Notes: generated from the letters alone by a model not told the origin. A stretch of DNA of 64,000 nucleotides from Chachezhania antarctica (GCF_003646465.1 NZ_QZEX01000005.1:1123-65122); one strand, 5' to 3'; counted from the first letter of the stretch, positions 33,272 to 42,621 are shown. Numbers and translations: made by a program.

Positions 33272-35692
33272 TTACGCCCTCAGCCTGTGGCCCTCGGGAT
33301 CGAAGGGGGGACGGACAAGGATTTCCGCCTTGTGCGGTCGGCCCAGCACCATCACCTCGACCGTATCACCCGGGTTCCCGGCCTTGATAGAGGCCAGCGC
33401 CAGCGACCGGTTCACGCCATAGCCATAGCCGCCGGAACTGACCCGCCCGATGCCGGTGCCGTTCAGGAAGATCGGCTCCCCCCCCGTCGCATCGGCGTTC
33501 GAGGCCGTCACATCGGCCTCGTCCAGCGCGAGCATCACCATCCGTTCGCGGGCGGGTTTCGCCAACGCCGTTTCCACCGCATCGCGGTTCAGGAACGGTT
33601 TGTCGAGCTTGACCAGCGCCTCAAGCCCCACTTCCTGCGGCCAGTATTCCGGCGAATACTCCCGGCCCCACGAGCCATAGCCCTTCTCGAGCCTGAGCGA
33701 CATCAGCGCCCGGCTGCCCACCGGCCCGGCGCCCAAGTGGCGCCCGGCTTCCAAGAGCGCCGCGTAAAGGCGTTGTTGATCGTCCGCGGCGCAATGCAGT
33801 TCCCACCCCAGGTCCCCGGTGAAGGAGACGCGGAGTGCCATGCAATCGACACCCGCGATCTCGACCCGCTTGGAGCGGAAGAACGGGAAATCGGCGGTCT
33901 CAAGCGACGTGTTGGTCAACCGCTGCAACAGCGCGCGCGACGCAGGCCCTGCCACGTTGAAGCCGCAGGTCGTGTCGGTCAGGGACCGGTGCGTCGTGCC
34001 CTTGGGCAACGGCACGGCGTGGAAGAACCGCTGGTGATAGCGTTCGGCCATGCCGGAGCCCAGGATCCAGAATGCCTCCTCCCCGGTCTTCGTCACGGTA
34101 AAATCCCCCGCGATCCCGCCGCGTTTGCCGATCAGCGGCGTCAGGCAGGACCGTCCGACCGTCTTGGGCATCCGGTTGGCGAACAGCGCATCCAGCCAAT
34201 CGCCCGCGCCCGGCCCTGTCACCTCGTACTTGGCGAAATTCGAGATATCGATGATCCCGGCCTTCTCTCGCAGCGTCCGCGCCTCGGCGCCCACGATGTC
34301 CCACCATAGCTGGCGGGTAAACCCGGCGGTATCCTGGGTGCCGGGCGTATCGGCGAAATACAACGGATGCTCCCAGCCCCCGTTCAGCCCGAAGACCGCG
34401 CCCATGGCCTGCTGGTCGGCATAAACGGGCCGCGTGCGCGCCGGACGGCCCGCACTGCGTTCCTCGTTCGGGAAATGGATCGCGAAGCGGTGGGCGTACT
34501 GGTCCGTCACGCGCGCCTTGGTAAAGGCAGGTGTCGCCCAGTCGCCATAGCGCGTCAGATCCCACGCGAACATGTCGTAGCGCGGTTCGCCCTCGACGAT
34601 CCATTCCGCGGCCATCATCCCGAGCCCGCCGGATTGCGAGAAGCCCGGGATGATCCCGCAGACACAGAAATACCCCGGACGTTCGGGCACCGGACCGTAA
34701 AGCGCCGAGCTGTCGGGCGACCAGATCATCGGTCCGTTGATCACCCGCTTGATCCCCGCAGCGCCCACGGCCGGGACACGGTCGATGGCGCGCATCATGT
34801 TTTCCTCGATCCGCTCCAGATCGTCGGCAAAGAGTTCATGACCAAAGCCCTGTGGCGTCCCGTCCTCGGCCCAGAGCCGCACGTCGCGCTCATAGGCGCC
34901 GATCAGCAGGCCCTTGCCTTCCTGGCGCAGATAATATTCCCCGTCCCGGTCGGCGACAGAGGGCAGACGCCGATCCATCCCCGCGATCTCGGGGATCGTC
35001 TCGGTCACGAAATACTGGTGCTCGGTCGGTTGCAGCGGCAGGGAAATCCCCGCCAGCGCCGCCACCTCCCGCGCCCAGAGGCCGGCGGCATTGATCACCC
35101 AATCGGTGCGGATCTCGCCCTTGGGCGTCTCGACCACCCAGCCGCCATCCGGCTGGGGACGCGTCGCGGTGACCGGCGTGAAGCGATGGATCTCGGCCCC
35201 CCGCGCCCGGGCGCCGGCGGCATAGGCCTGCGTCACGCCCGACGGGTCCACATTACCGCCATCGGGTTCGTACATGATGCAGCGGATGCCATCGAAATCG
35301 ACCAGCGGGTGCAGGCGTTCGGCCTCGTCGCGGGAGACCTCGTGGAAATTCATCCCGTACAGCCGCGCCTTGGCCTCCTGCAGCCGCAGCTGGTGTTCGC
35401 GTGCCTGTGTCTGCGCAAGGTACAGCGACCCCGCCTGAAAGATCCCGCAGCCCTGCCCGGTTTCCTGCTCCAGCTCCTTGTAGAGCGTCATCGTGTAATG
35501 CTGCAGGCGCGAGATATTGGTGTTGTCGTGCAGCCCGTGGATGTTGGCGGCGGCGTGCCATGTCGATCCGCTGGTCAGTTCGTCCCGTTCCAGCAGAACG
35601 ACATCCGTCCACCCCAGCTTGGCCAGGTGATAGAGGATCGAGCATCCGACAAGACCGCCGCCGATCACGACAGCCTGGGCATGGGTTTTCAT
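33272..35692 (-). CDS. GcvT-family dimethylglycine/sarcosine dehydrogenase-like flavoprotein 1
   Basis: 806 residues. The FAD-binding DAO domain at about 5-390 starts VVIGGGLVGCSILYHLAKLG. His46 in TSGSTWHAAAN is at the position that covalently holds FAD in dimethylglycine and sarcosine dehydrogenases. An FAO_M linker and a GcvT/aminomethyl-folate domain (about 430-800: FAKYEVTGPGAGDWLDALFANRMP, SFTGDLGWELHC) follow, which in the family pass the methyl group to tetrahydrofolate. The substrate is a small N-methyl amine; which one cannot be told. Its paralogue is at 38930. Confidence 0.9.
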   Translation of the reverse strand: MKTHAQAVVIGGGLVGCSILYHLAKLGWTDVVLLERDELTSGSTWHAAANIHGLHDNTNISRLQHYTMTLYKELEQETGQGCGIFQAGSLYLAQTQAREHQLRLQEAKARLYGMNFHEVSRDEAERLHPLVDFDGIRCIMYEPDGGNVDPSGVTQAYAAGARARGAEIHRFTPVTATRPQPDGGWVVETPKGEIRTDWVINAAGLWAREVAALAGISLPLQPTEHQYFVTETIPEIAGMDRRLPSVADRDGEYYLRQEGKGLLIGAYERDVRLWAEDGTPQGFGHELFADDLERIEENMMRAIDRVPAVGAAGIKRVINGPMIWSPDSSALYGPVPERPGYFCVCGIIPGFSQSGGLGMMAAEWIVEGEPRYDMFAWDLTRYGDWATPAFTKARVTDQYAHRFAIHFPNEERSAGRPARTRPVYADQQAMGAVFGLNGGWEHPLYFADTPGTQDTAGFTRQLWWDIVGAEARTLREKAGIIDISNFAKYEVTGPGAGDWLDALFANRMPKTVGRSCLTPLIGKRGGIAGDFTVTKTGEEAFWILGSGMAERYHQRFFHAVPLPKGTTHRSLTDTTCGFNVAGPASRALLQRLTNTSLETADFPFFRSKRVEIAGVDCMALRVSFTGDLGWELHCAADDQQRLYAALLEAGRHLGAGPVGSRALMSLRLEKGYGSWGREYSPEYWPQEVGLEALVKLDKPFLNRDAVETALAKPARERMVMLALDEADVTASNADATGGEPIFLNGTGIGRVSSGGYGYGVNRSLALASIKAGNPGDTVEVMVLGRPHKAEILVRPPFDPEGHRLRA

Positions 35693-35765
35693 CTGGGCGG
35701 GCCTCCGTTTGACGGGGCCACCCTTGCGCGGGGCGGGCTGCCGGGATCGTCCGATCCCGACATGC

Positions 35766-35826
35766 CCTGTCGCTGTGCGACCAGTTCAAAACCTGTCGCT
35801 GGGTGACCGGTTCGGACCGGTCACCC
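35766..35826. repeat. Short direct repeat and 11-bp hairpin after the FMN reductase gene
   Basis: CCTGTCGCTG-N-G-N-GACC-N-GTTC occurs twice, 26 bases apart (from 35766 and 35792). The second copy is part of a perfect stem GGGTGACCGGT-TCGG-ACCGGTCACCC (35801-35826). It lies 10 bases past the stop of the gene at 35837 and may end its transcript, though a T run is missing. Confidence 0.5.
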
Positions 35827-35836
35827 AAGGGGTCGT

Positions 35837-36430
35837 TCAGGCGGCGGCCGCCTCCTGTGCGTCTGCACTGCGCATCGGCTTCAGCGCGGTCGCCCACTTG
35901 GCCAGCTCGGCCAGGGTCTGGGCCGCGCCATCCTTCATCGGCTCGTTGGGCACCAGATCGCCATTGTCGTCGAAATGGTTCCAGACGAACGGCACCGGCA
36001 CGAAGCCCGGCAGAGCCATCATCTTCAGGCCGCCAACAAGGCTGCGCAGGACATCGCCGCTGCGCATGCCACCCGATACGCCGCCATAGCTGACGATCGC
36101 GGCCGGCTTGTAATTCCACTCCACCACCAGAGCCTGCAGCGCGTTCACCAGCGCCGCGGGCGGGAAGCCGTCGTATTCCGGGGTCACGAAGACAAAGGCA
36201 TCGGCCTCGTCCACGATGGCGGACCAGCGCTTGGTATGGTCATGTTCGTAGGCCTGCATCGCCGGGTGCTTGGGTTCGTCCAGCAGGGGAAGACCGACCT
36301 CGGCCAGGTCGACGACATCGACGTCGAACGCACCGTTCTCGCCGGCGGCCGCGGCGACCCAGTCGGCAACCTTGGGGCCGATGCGGCCCGGACGGGTGGA
36401 CCCGATGATGATCTTCAGCTTGAGTGACAT
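35837..36430 (-). CDS. NADPH-dependent FMN reductase
   Basis: 197 residues, flavodoxin-like. The opening is LKIIIGSTRPGRIGPKVADWV (FMN phosphate loop), then PEYDGFPPAALVNALQ and IVSYGGVSGGMRSGDVLRSLVG. It reduces FMN or quinone-like substrates with NADPH. The ATG at 36430 is chosen because AGGAG lies seven bases upstream; the ATG at 36436 is too close. It is divergent from an HxlR regulator with operator-like repeats between them. Confidence 0.9.
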   Translation of the reverse strand: MSLKLKIIIGSTRPGRIGPKVADWVAAAAGENGAFDVDVVDLAEVGLPLLDEPKHPAMQAYEHDHTKRWSAIVDEADAFVFVTPEYDGFPPAALVNALQALVVEWNYKPAAIVSYGGVSGGMRSGDVLRSLVGGLKMMALPGFVPVPFVWNHFDDNGDLVPNEPMKDGAAQTLAELAKWATALKPMRSADAQEAAAA

Positions 36431-36525
36431 GGTCATACTCCTTTGTTCTGAAATTGAACGTGCCTTCCCCGTCCGCCGGATGCAGCCGCGCTGCCCCCCG
36501 GCGCCACCGGTCTCGGTTGCGTTCG

Positions 36526-36612
36526 GAAACTCTGGTATCCGTCGGATACCGGGTTAACTTATGCAAATGCTGCGGCGCCGCAAGACGGCACGTTTCCGAA
36601 ACCGAGGTATCC
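36526..36612. promoter_or_regulatory. Operator region of the HxlR/FMN-reductase pair
   Basis: GAAAC-N3-GGTATCC occurs twice in the same orientation (36526-36540 and 36598-36612). The first continues into a perfect palindrome GGTATCC-GTC-GGATACC (36534-36550). The second overlaps the ribosome site of the hxlR-type gene (GAGG). The layout suggests that the HxlR dimer represses both divergent genes. No other explanation for the repeats is visible. Confidence 0.6.
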
Positions 36613-36615
36613 AAG

Positions 36616-37032
36616 ATGAAACCAGACACGCATGTCCTGCCCGGCCACGAGGATCCGGCCTGCGGTCCGGTCCGCAATCTGCTGCAAACCGTGGGCAGCA
36701 AATGGAGCATGCTGATCGTCGCGCACCTGGCCGAGGAACCGCGCCGGTTCACCGATCTCAAGCGCACGATCGGGGGGATCACGCAGAAGTCCCTCACCGC
36801 GTCGCTGCGCGAGCTGGAGAAAAATGGCCTTGTAGAACGGGCGGTTACGCCGGTTGTGCCACCACGGGTCGACTACCGGCTGACACCGCTGGGCGAAACG
36901 CTGCTGGGCCCGATGAAGGCGCTCACGGACTGGGCCGTGGCCAACGAATGCGCCGTGGCCCGGGCCCGCGCGCGGTTCGAAACCGAGCAGGCGGCAGCTG
37001 CGACACGCCGCCCCGCGCCTCCCCCAATCTGA
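36616..37032 (+). CDS. HxlR-family winged-helix transcriptional regulator
   Basis: 138 residues. The HxlR winged helix spans about 16-110: CGPVRNLLQTVGSKWSMLIVAHL, EEPRRFTDLKRTIGGITQKSLTASLRELEKNGLVER, then YRLTPLGETLLGPM. Cys16 lies at the position of the conserved redox-sensing cysteine in proteins such as HypR, so control by quinones or aldehydes is possible. It is divergent from the FMN reductase gene and separated by repeated operator-like sites. The C-terminal tail is Ala/Pro-rich. Confidence 0.9.
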   Translation: MKPDTHVLPGHEDPACGPVRNLLQTVGSKWSMLIVAHLAEEPRRFTDLKRTIGGITQKSLTASLRELEKNGLVERAVTPVVPPRVDYRLTPLGETLLGPMKALTDWAVANECAVARARARFETEQAAAATRRPAPPPI

Positions 37033-37169
37033 TAGAAGCCCTGCGCGCCGCCGCACAGACCGATCGCCCGCGCAAGCGGGCGCGAACATCGTGTCACGCC
37101 GCGGGCGTGTCCGTTAGGCAACCACATCCAAAATCGTAGTGGATCCAGCAACTCGCTACGGATCCGATC

Positions 37170-37439
37170 CTATCCGTTGCAAGCACAACCACGGCCAGCA
37201 TGGCAGGATTTGCTTTTGGAAATGCACGAGTCACCGCAGGCTTTCCCTTTCCTGCATGTCTTGCAGCAAGACGCTTTCAGAACGTTCTCACCGCGAAGCT
37301 TTTCGACCAGACCCCAGACACCTTGTGCCGTCAGCGCCGTCTGGACAGGGTTCCAAGCCTCACTTTGCGGGTGAGCGTAAACGGCTCCCGCACCCGAGAT
37401 TGCCATCACGGCAAAACCCGCCAAGATTGTCTTTTTCAC
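37170..37439 (-). CDS. Small exported Cys-rich protein
   Basis: 89 residues from a GTG at 37439. The signal peptide is MKKTILAGFAVMAISGAGAVYA. The mature protein has a short helical part and then a C-terminal Cys cluster (CCKTCRKGKACGDSC, then C at two further points and GCAC), nine Cys in about 35 residues. The CxxCxxGKxCGxSC pattern recurs in small exported bacterial proteins of unknown role and suggests metal or disulfide chemistry. GGGG precedes the start. It is likely monocistronic. Confidence 0.65.
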   Translation of the reverse strand: MKKTILAGFAVMAISGAGAVYAHPQSEAWNPVQTALTAQGVWGLVEKLRGENVLKASCCKTCRKGKACGDSCISKSKSCHAGRGCACNG

Positions 37440-37549
37440 GTTGGTCCCCCACGAGCCCACCCAGCTCACGCGACACCTATACAGATTTCTACGCTCGTTA
37501 ACACTTTAAATATCACATCTATGGTCGGACGAATAATCCGCCAGCCGTA

Positions 37550-38809
37550 TCAGAAGTCCGACAGGCCTGCCCCGCGGTCGTACCATTCCCGGTCCGCGCC
37601 ATCGGGCATCGCCTCCTCGGCCCGCTTGCGACACCGAAGGGCGCAGGCGCGGGCTTCCCAGATCAGGGCATCCGGCGCCTCGTCCGACAGCACCGCCAGC
37701 GCCCGCGCGACAGCGCCGTGCACCTCGACACAATCACCTGCGTCGCGAGAAATGGGGTCGTAGGACGAGCGGAAGAGGCGTTCGCAATCCAACGGATGCA
37801 GGTAGAGCCGGTCGAGCGTCCCTTCCTCGGCCGGTTGCGCGACCTTGCTCCGGCAGCTCAGCACCCGGGCCAGCCGGTGCGCGATATCCTGCGCCGTGCC
37901 TGGATCGTTGACCGAGGCCGACAGCGCCCGCTTGGCCACCTCGGCGATCAGCCGGACGGCAAAAACCGGGTCCTGCTCGAAACTGCGCATCTCGCGGATG
38001 GGCAGCGCCTCGTGCAATTGCGTCTCGGATGATGACGCCAGTTCATCGACCCCCACGACCAAAGCCAGGGGCATGCCGCGCAGGATATGATCGCCCACCC
38101 GGATCTGCACCAGGATCCGCGCGTCGTGCGACGCGGCCCAGGCCTGCAGCGCGTCTTCGAACACCTGTTGCAAATAGCCGTTGCGATTGGCGCGCAGGAT
38201 CAGCACCTCCGCATCGCCAGGATCCCATTCACGGGCCGATCGCGCGCCGTTGCAGGGCCGCGCCACCGCGGTGCCCACGGCCTGCACCGCCTCACGTTCC
38301 AGCGCGTCGAGCGTTTGCGGCAGGCTGCCCAACCCTTCCAGGTGCACGATCCAGCGCATCATGTTGTAGACGACCAACAGCACCACAAGCGCCGACACGC
38401 CGAACAGCACCACGATCCCCTTCTCGTCGAAGGCATGTGCCTCCAGCAGGATCAGGGCGATCAGCGCGAACAGGAACGACCCCACGAAGCTGGCCAGCAC
38501 CGAATGCGTGATCGTGTCCTGCCGCAGCACAAGATAGGATCGCGGAGACCACTGGCCCGCGGCCAGGAAGAAGGCCGACGTCATGATCGTCAGTGAAAAG
38601 ATCGAGACCGACAGCATCGAACTCGCAAGGATCTGCAGGATCGTGTCCACCGCCTCGGCGCCCACAAAATCGGACATCCGGTCGGGAATGAAGGGCGCCA
38701 GCAGCACCGCGCCGACCAGCGCAAGCAGATTCAGCACCGCGTACAGGATCACCCGCACATAGATCCGCCGCGATACCTGCAGCGCATATCGAAGAAAGGC
38801 CCGGATCAT
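37550..38809 (-). CDS. DUF2254-family membrane protein
   Basis: 419 residues. Four hydrophobic segments occupy the first 160 residues (VILYAVLNLLALVGAVLL, LSVSIFSLTIMTSAFFLAAG, FVGSFLFALIALILLEA, LFGVSALVVLLVVYNMM). A large soluble C-terminal part contains VRVGDHILRGMPLALVVG and SVNDPGTAQDIAHRL, the family signature. The function of DUF2254 proteins is unknown. It starts at 38809 and is divergent from the demethylase gene at 38930. Confidence 0.85.
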   Translation of the reverse strand: MIRAFLRYALQVSRRIYVRVILYAVLNLLALVGAVLLAPFIPDRMSDFVGAEAVDTILQILASSMLSVSIFSLTIMTSAFFLAAGQWSPRSYLVLRQDTITHSVLASFVGSFLFALIALILLEAHAFDEKGIVVLFGVSALVVLLVVYNMMRWIVHLEGLGSLPQTLDALEREAVQAVGTAVARPCNGARSAREWDPGDAEVLILRANRNGYLQQVFEDALQAWAASHDARILVQIRVGDHILRGMPLALVVGVDELASSSETQLHEALPIREMRSFEQDPVFAVRLIAEVAKRALSASVNDPGTAQDIAHRLARVLSCRSKVAQPAEEGTLDRLYLHPLDCERLFRSSYDPISRDAGDCVEVHGAVARALAVLSDEAPDALIWEARACALRCRKRAEEAMPDGADREWYDRGAGLSDF

Positions 38810-38929
38810 GATGCCTGTCCCGATGTCGCAGCGGTGAATGTCTGCCTGCGACAGGTCCTGTCGTTTTTCAGCTTGCTCAAGACCCTGTCCCCCGGAATGG
38901 TCGCTGCAACAACTCTAGCGGAGCATTTC

Positions 38930-41338
38930 ATGAAAACCACCACCCGTGTTGTCGTCATTGGCGGCGGTGTCGTCGGCTGCAGCGTATTGTATCATCTGAC
39001 GAAACTCGGCTGGTCGGATGTCATGCTATTGGAACGGTCCGAACTGACGTCCGGTTCCACATGGCATGCCGCGGGCGGGTTTCACACCCTGAACGGCGAC
39101 ACGAACATGGCCGCGCTGCAGGGCTACACCATCCGCCTCTATCGCGAGTTGGAAGAACTCACCGGCCTCTCCTGCGGTCTGCACCACGTGGGCGGAGTGA
39201 CGCTTGCCGACAACCGCGACCGGTTCGATATGCTGCTGGCAGAACGCGCCAAGCACCGGTTCATGGGGCTGGAGACAGAGATCGTCTCGCCCGAGGAGAT
39301 CGCAAAGATCGCCCCCATCACCAACACCCAGGGCGTGATCGGCGGGCTCTACGATCCGCTGGACGGCCATCTCGATCCCTCCGGCACCACGCAGGCCTAT
39401 GCCAAGGCCGCCCGCATGGGCGGGGCGGAGATCGAGCTCCACTGCATGGTGAAGGAGACCAATCAGCGCCCTGACGGGACGTGGGATGTGGTCACCGACA
39501 AGGGCACGATCCATGCCGAACACGTGGTGAACGCCGGCGGGCTGTGGGCGCGCGAAGTGGGCGCGATGGCGGGCGTCTACCTTCCGCTGCATCCCATGGC
39601 GCACCAGTACCTGGTGACGGAAGACATCCCCGAGATCTACGAGCGCGACGCCGAACATCCCCATGTCATGGACCCGGCCGGCGAAAGCTATCTGCGTCAG
39701 GAAGGCCGGGGCCTGTGCATCGGTTTCTACGAACAGCAGGCCGAAGCCTGGGCCGTCGACGGCACGCCGTGGACGTTTGGCCATGAACTTCTGCCGGACG
39801 ATTTCGACAAGATCACCGACAGCGTCGCCTTCGCCTACAACCGCTTCCCCGTGCTCGAACGCGCGGGCGTCAAATCCGTGATCCACGGCCCGTTCACCTT
39901 CGCCCCGGATGGCAACCCGCTGGTGGGCCCCGTCCCGGGCCTGCGCAACTACTGGTCCGCCTGCGGCGTGATGGCGGGCTTCTCCCAGGGCGGCGGCGTG
40001 GGTCTGACGCTGGCTCAATGGATGATCGAGGGCGAGCCCGAACGCGATGTCTTCGCGATGGATGTCGCCCGCTTCGGCGACTGGATCGGGCCCGGCTATA
40101 CCCTCCCCAAGGTGGTCGAGAACTACCAGAAGCGCTTTTCCGTCTCCTACCCGAACGAGGAACTGCCCGCCGCGCGCCCCAACCGCACGACGCCGATGTA
40201 CGACATCTTCACGTCGATGGGCGCGGTCTGGGGCCAGCAGTTCGGTCTCGAAGTCGCGAACTACTTCGCGCAAGGCGATGAGCCGACCTATGAGACCCCA
40301 TCCTTCCGCCGCTCCGACGCCTTCGACGCCACGGCCCGCGAAGTGAAGGCCGTGCGCGAGGCGGTGGGCATCAACGAGACCCACAATTTCGGCAAGTACC
40401 GGGTGACGGGCGCGAACGCCCGCGCGTGGCTCGACCGCATCATGGCCGGCCGGATCCCGAAACCGGGCCGCCTGTCGCTGACGCCGATGCTGTCGTCCAA
40501 GGGCAAGCTGATCGGGGATTTCACGGTGTCCTGCCTGTCGGAGACGGAATTCCAGGTCACCGCGTCCTACGGCGCGCAGGCGTTCCACATGCGCTGGTTC
40601 GACATGAACGCGGCCGACGGCGTGCGGGTGGACAACATCTCGGACAGCCGCACCGGCTTCCAGATCGCCGGACCCAAGGCGCGGGAGGTGCTGGCGGCCT
40701 GCACAAGGTCTGATATCTCGGACATGAAGTTCATGGACATACGGCGCCTCATCGTCGGCATGACCGACTGCCTTGTTCAGCGCGTGAGCTATACCGGCGA
40801 CCTGGGGTACGAGATCTTCTGCGACGCCACTGCCCAACGCCAACTCTGGTCCACCTTGTGGACGGCTGGCCAGCCCCACGGGATGCAGTCCTTCGGGATG
40901 CGGGCGATGATGTCGCTCAGGCTCGACAGGTTCTTCGGGTCGTGGATGTCCGAATTCTCGCCCGACTACACGCCGGCGGAAACGGGGCTCGACCGGTTCA
41001 TCGCGTGGAAGAAGGACGCCGATTTCATCGGTCGCGCCCCTGCGGAGGCGGAGCGCGCCGCGGGCCCGGCCCGCAAGCTCTGCGCCTTCGTGGTCGAAGC
41101 CGACGATGCCGACGTGCAGGCCTACGAACCCATCTGGCTGAACGGCGCGGTCGTGGGCTTCTGCACTTCGGGCGGCTATTCGCACTGGACGGGCCAGTCG
41201 GTGGCGCAAGGCTTCCTGCCGGTGGACAGCATCGCCCCGGGACTGGACGTCGAAATCGAGATCCTAGGCCAGATGCGCCCGGCAAAACTGGTCGACGGCG
41301 CCCTGTGGGATCCCGACGGCGCACGCATGCGCGGATGA
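38930..41338 (+). CDS. GcvT-family dimethylglycine/sarcosine dehydrogenase-like flavoprotein 2
   Basis: 802 residues, colinear with the protein at 33272. The FAD motif is VVVIGGGVVGCSVLYHLTKLG, the covalent-FAD His46 lies in TSGSTWHAAGG, and the GcvT domain carries FGKYRVTGANARAWLDRIMAGR and SYTGDLGYEIFC. It should demethylate a small N-methylated amine, pass the C1 unit to tetrahydrofolate and electrons to an electron-transfer flavoprotein. GGAG lies six bases before the ATG. Its stop overlaps the ATG of the nucleotidyltransferase gene (ATGA), an unusual partner. Confidence 0.9.
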   Translation: MKTTTRVVVIGGGVVGCSVLYHLTKLGWSDVMLLERSELTSGSTWHAAGGFHTLNGDTNMAALQGYTIRLYRELEELTGLSCGLHHVGGVTLADNRDRFDMLLAERAKHRFMGLETEIVSPEEIAKIAPITNTQGVIGGLYDPLDGHLDPSGTTQAYAKAARMGGAEIELHCMVKETNQRPDGTWDVVTDKGTIHAEHVVNAGGLWAREVGAMAGVYLPLHPMAHQYLVTEDIPEIYERDAEHPHVMDPAGESYLRQEGRGLCIGFYEQQAEAWAVDGTPWTFGHELLPDDFDKITDSVAFAYNRFPVLERAGVKSVIHGPFTFAPDGNPLVGPVPGLRNYWSACGVMAGFSQGGGVGLTLAQWMIEGEPERDVFAMDVARFGDWIGPGYTLPKVVENYQKRFSVSYPNEELPAARPNRTTPMYDIFTSMGAVWGQQFGLEVANYFAQGDEPTYETPSFRRSDAFDATAREVKAVREAVGINETHNFGKYRVTGANARAWLDRIMAGRIPKPGRLSLTPMLSSKGKLIGDFTVSCLSETEFQVTASYGAQAFHMRWFDMNAADGVRVDNISDSRTGFQIAGPKAREVLAACTRSDISDMKFMDIRRLIVGMTDCLVQRVSYTGDLGYEIFCDATAQRQLWSTLWTAGQPHGMQSFGMRAMMSLRLDRFFGSWMSEFSPDYTPAETGLDRFIAWKKDADFIGRAPAEAERAAGPARKLCAFVVEADDADVQAYEPIWLNGAVVGFCTSGGYSHWTGQSVAQGFLPVDSIAPGLDVEIEILGQMRPAKLVDGALWDPDGARMRG

Positions 41339-41934
41339 GGATCGCGACCGTTCTTCTGGCGGCCGGTTCGTCCTCCCGCATGGAAGGACGCGACAAGCTG
41401 ATGGAGCGGGTTGGGGACCAGCCCCTCCTCCATCTCATGGCCGTCCGAGCATTGGCGGCCGGCGGCCCGGTCATCGTCGCCCTGCCCGACCGGAACAGCC
41501 CCTTCGGCCTGACCCGCTGGGACTGCGTCGAGGGGCTGGACGTGTTGCCCGTATCCGTGCCCGATGCATCCGAAGGCATGAACGCCAGCCTCCGCACCAC
41601 CATCGCGGGGCTCCCCCCGGTCGATGCCGCGATGATCCTGCTGGCGGACCTGCCGGAGCTGACCGCCGACGATCTGCGCACGATGAAACAGGCCATCACG
41701 CGGAACCCCGATCACCCGATCTGGCGCGCAACGGACACAGACGGCCGCCCCGGCCATCCCGTCGCCTTCTCGGCCACCTTGTTCCCGGATCTTCTGGCAC
41801 TCACCGGCGATACCGGCGCCCAAAGCATCGTCCGAGCGCACAAGGATCAGGTCCACCTGATCCCCCTGCCCGGCAGCCACGCTACGCTGGATCTCGATAC
41901 CCCCGAAGCCTGGGACACGTGGCGGAACCGCTAG
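41335..41934 (+). CDS. MobA/MocA-like nucleotidyltransferase
   Basis: 199 residues. The NTP-binding loop is TVLLAAGSSSRMEGRDKL, with the metal-binding Asp in ILLADLPELT and a late GRPGHPVAF. This places it with the MobA-like NTP transferases, close to MocA, which attaches CMP to molybdopterin. A role for a molybdoenzyme is the default reading, but no molybdoenzyme is in the window. It is translationally coupled to the demethylase by ATGA. Confidence 0.83.
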   Translation: MRIATVLLAAGSSSRMEGRDKLMERVGDQPLLHLMAVRALAAGGPVIVALPDRNSPFGLTRWDCVEGLDVLPVSVPDASEGMNASLRTTIAGLPPVDAAMILLADLPELTADDLRTMKQAITRNPDHPIWRATDTDGRPGHPVAFSATLFPDLLALTGDTGAQSIVRAHKDQVHLIPLPGSHATLDLDTPEAWDTWRNR

Positions 41935-42407
41935 GCGGTCAAAACCTTCTCCATCCGGAAGTTCGTCAGTTCGACGCCCCGCCGCACGGGTTTCTGTTCC
42001 CGGACAACGTGCCAGCCCATCCGTTCGAAGAAGGGCCGCGCCTTCAGGCTGGCATCGGTCGTCATGACGGTGGCGCCAAGCGCCTTCGCCCTGTCTTCCA
42101 CCGCGTCGTATAATTGTCGGCCCACACCCTGCCCGATCGCATCCGACCGGATGAACGCCAGGTCGACATGGCCATCCGCATCGATGGTCATGAACCCGAC
42201 CACCCGGCCGTCTGCTTCGGCGGCGAAGCCATCGACGCCGTCCAGCCGGTCGGTCCAGCCTTCCGGATCATGCACCGCCCCGGCCCAGGCATCGCGCTGT
42301 TCCTGAGTGTACTCTGCCATGGTGCCACGCTGGACCGCGTCGAAAAACACCTCGCCCGCCGCTGGCCCGTCCGTGGCCACAAGCGGCCGAATGATAATAC
42401 TGTCCAT
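41931..42407 (-). CDS. GNAT-family N-acetyltransferase
   Basis: 158 residues from the ATG at 42407; a GTG at 42413 is equally possible. The GNAT acetyl-CoA site reads AFIRSDAIGQGVGRQLYDAVEDRAKALG, preceded by VVGFMTIDADGHVDLA, and FFERMGWHVVREQ closes the fold. The substrate is unknown. It is convergent with the nucleotidyltransferase gene (4-base stop overlap). Upstream lies the G-quadruplex/cruciform repeat at 42470-42552. Confidence 0.87.
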   Translation of the reverse strand: MDSIIIRPLVATDGPAAGEVFFDAVQRGTMAEYTQEQRDAWAGAVHDPEGWTDRLDGVDGFAAEADGRVVGFMTIDADGHVDLAFIRSDAIGQGVGRQLYDAVEDRAKALGATVMTTDASLKARPFFERMGWHVVREQKPVRRGVELTNFRMEKVLTA

Positions 42408-42469
42408 ACGCACCCCGCTCCGTCAGGTGAACCCAATTGCCGGACCAGTTGCAAAGGTCAACACAACCC

Positions 42470-42552
42470 GCCCCACCGCGCCCGAGCGGGCGCGTCGGAT
42501 CCGAAGGATACGTCGCGGGCGGGCGGGTGGGCCCGCGAGGGCGCGGTGGGGC
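42470..42552. repeat. Stem-hairpin-G-quadruplex element, copy 1
   Basis: The outer stem GCCCCACCGCGCCC (42470-42483) pairs with GGGCGCGGTGGGGC (42539-42552). A GA/GA internal pair and GCGGGC/GCCCGC extend it. Inside are a small hairpin ATCC-GAA-GGAT (42499-42509) and GGGCGGGCGGGTGGG (42517-42531), four G-triplets with one-base loops. Copy 2 at 54272-54351 has the same order of parts with different stem sequence. Confidence 0.7.
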
Positions 42553-42621
42553 AGCGGCATTCCCATCCAACCAGAAAACGGTCCGACGGAACGGCGATAC
42601 CAAAGCTCGCACGAACCTCTC

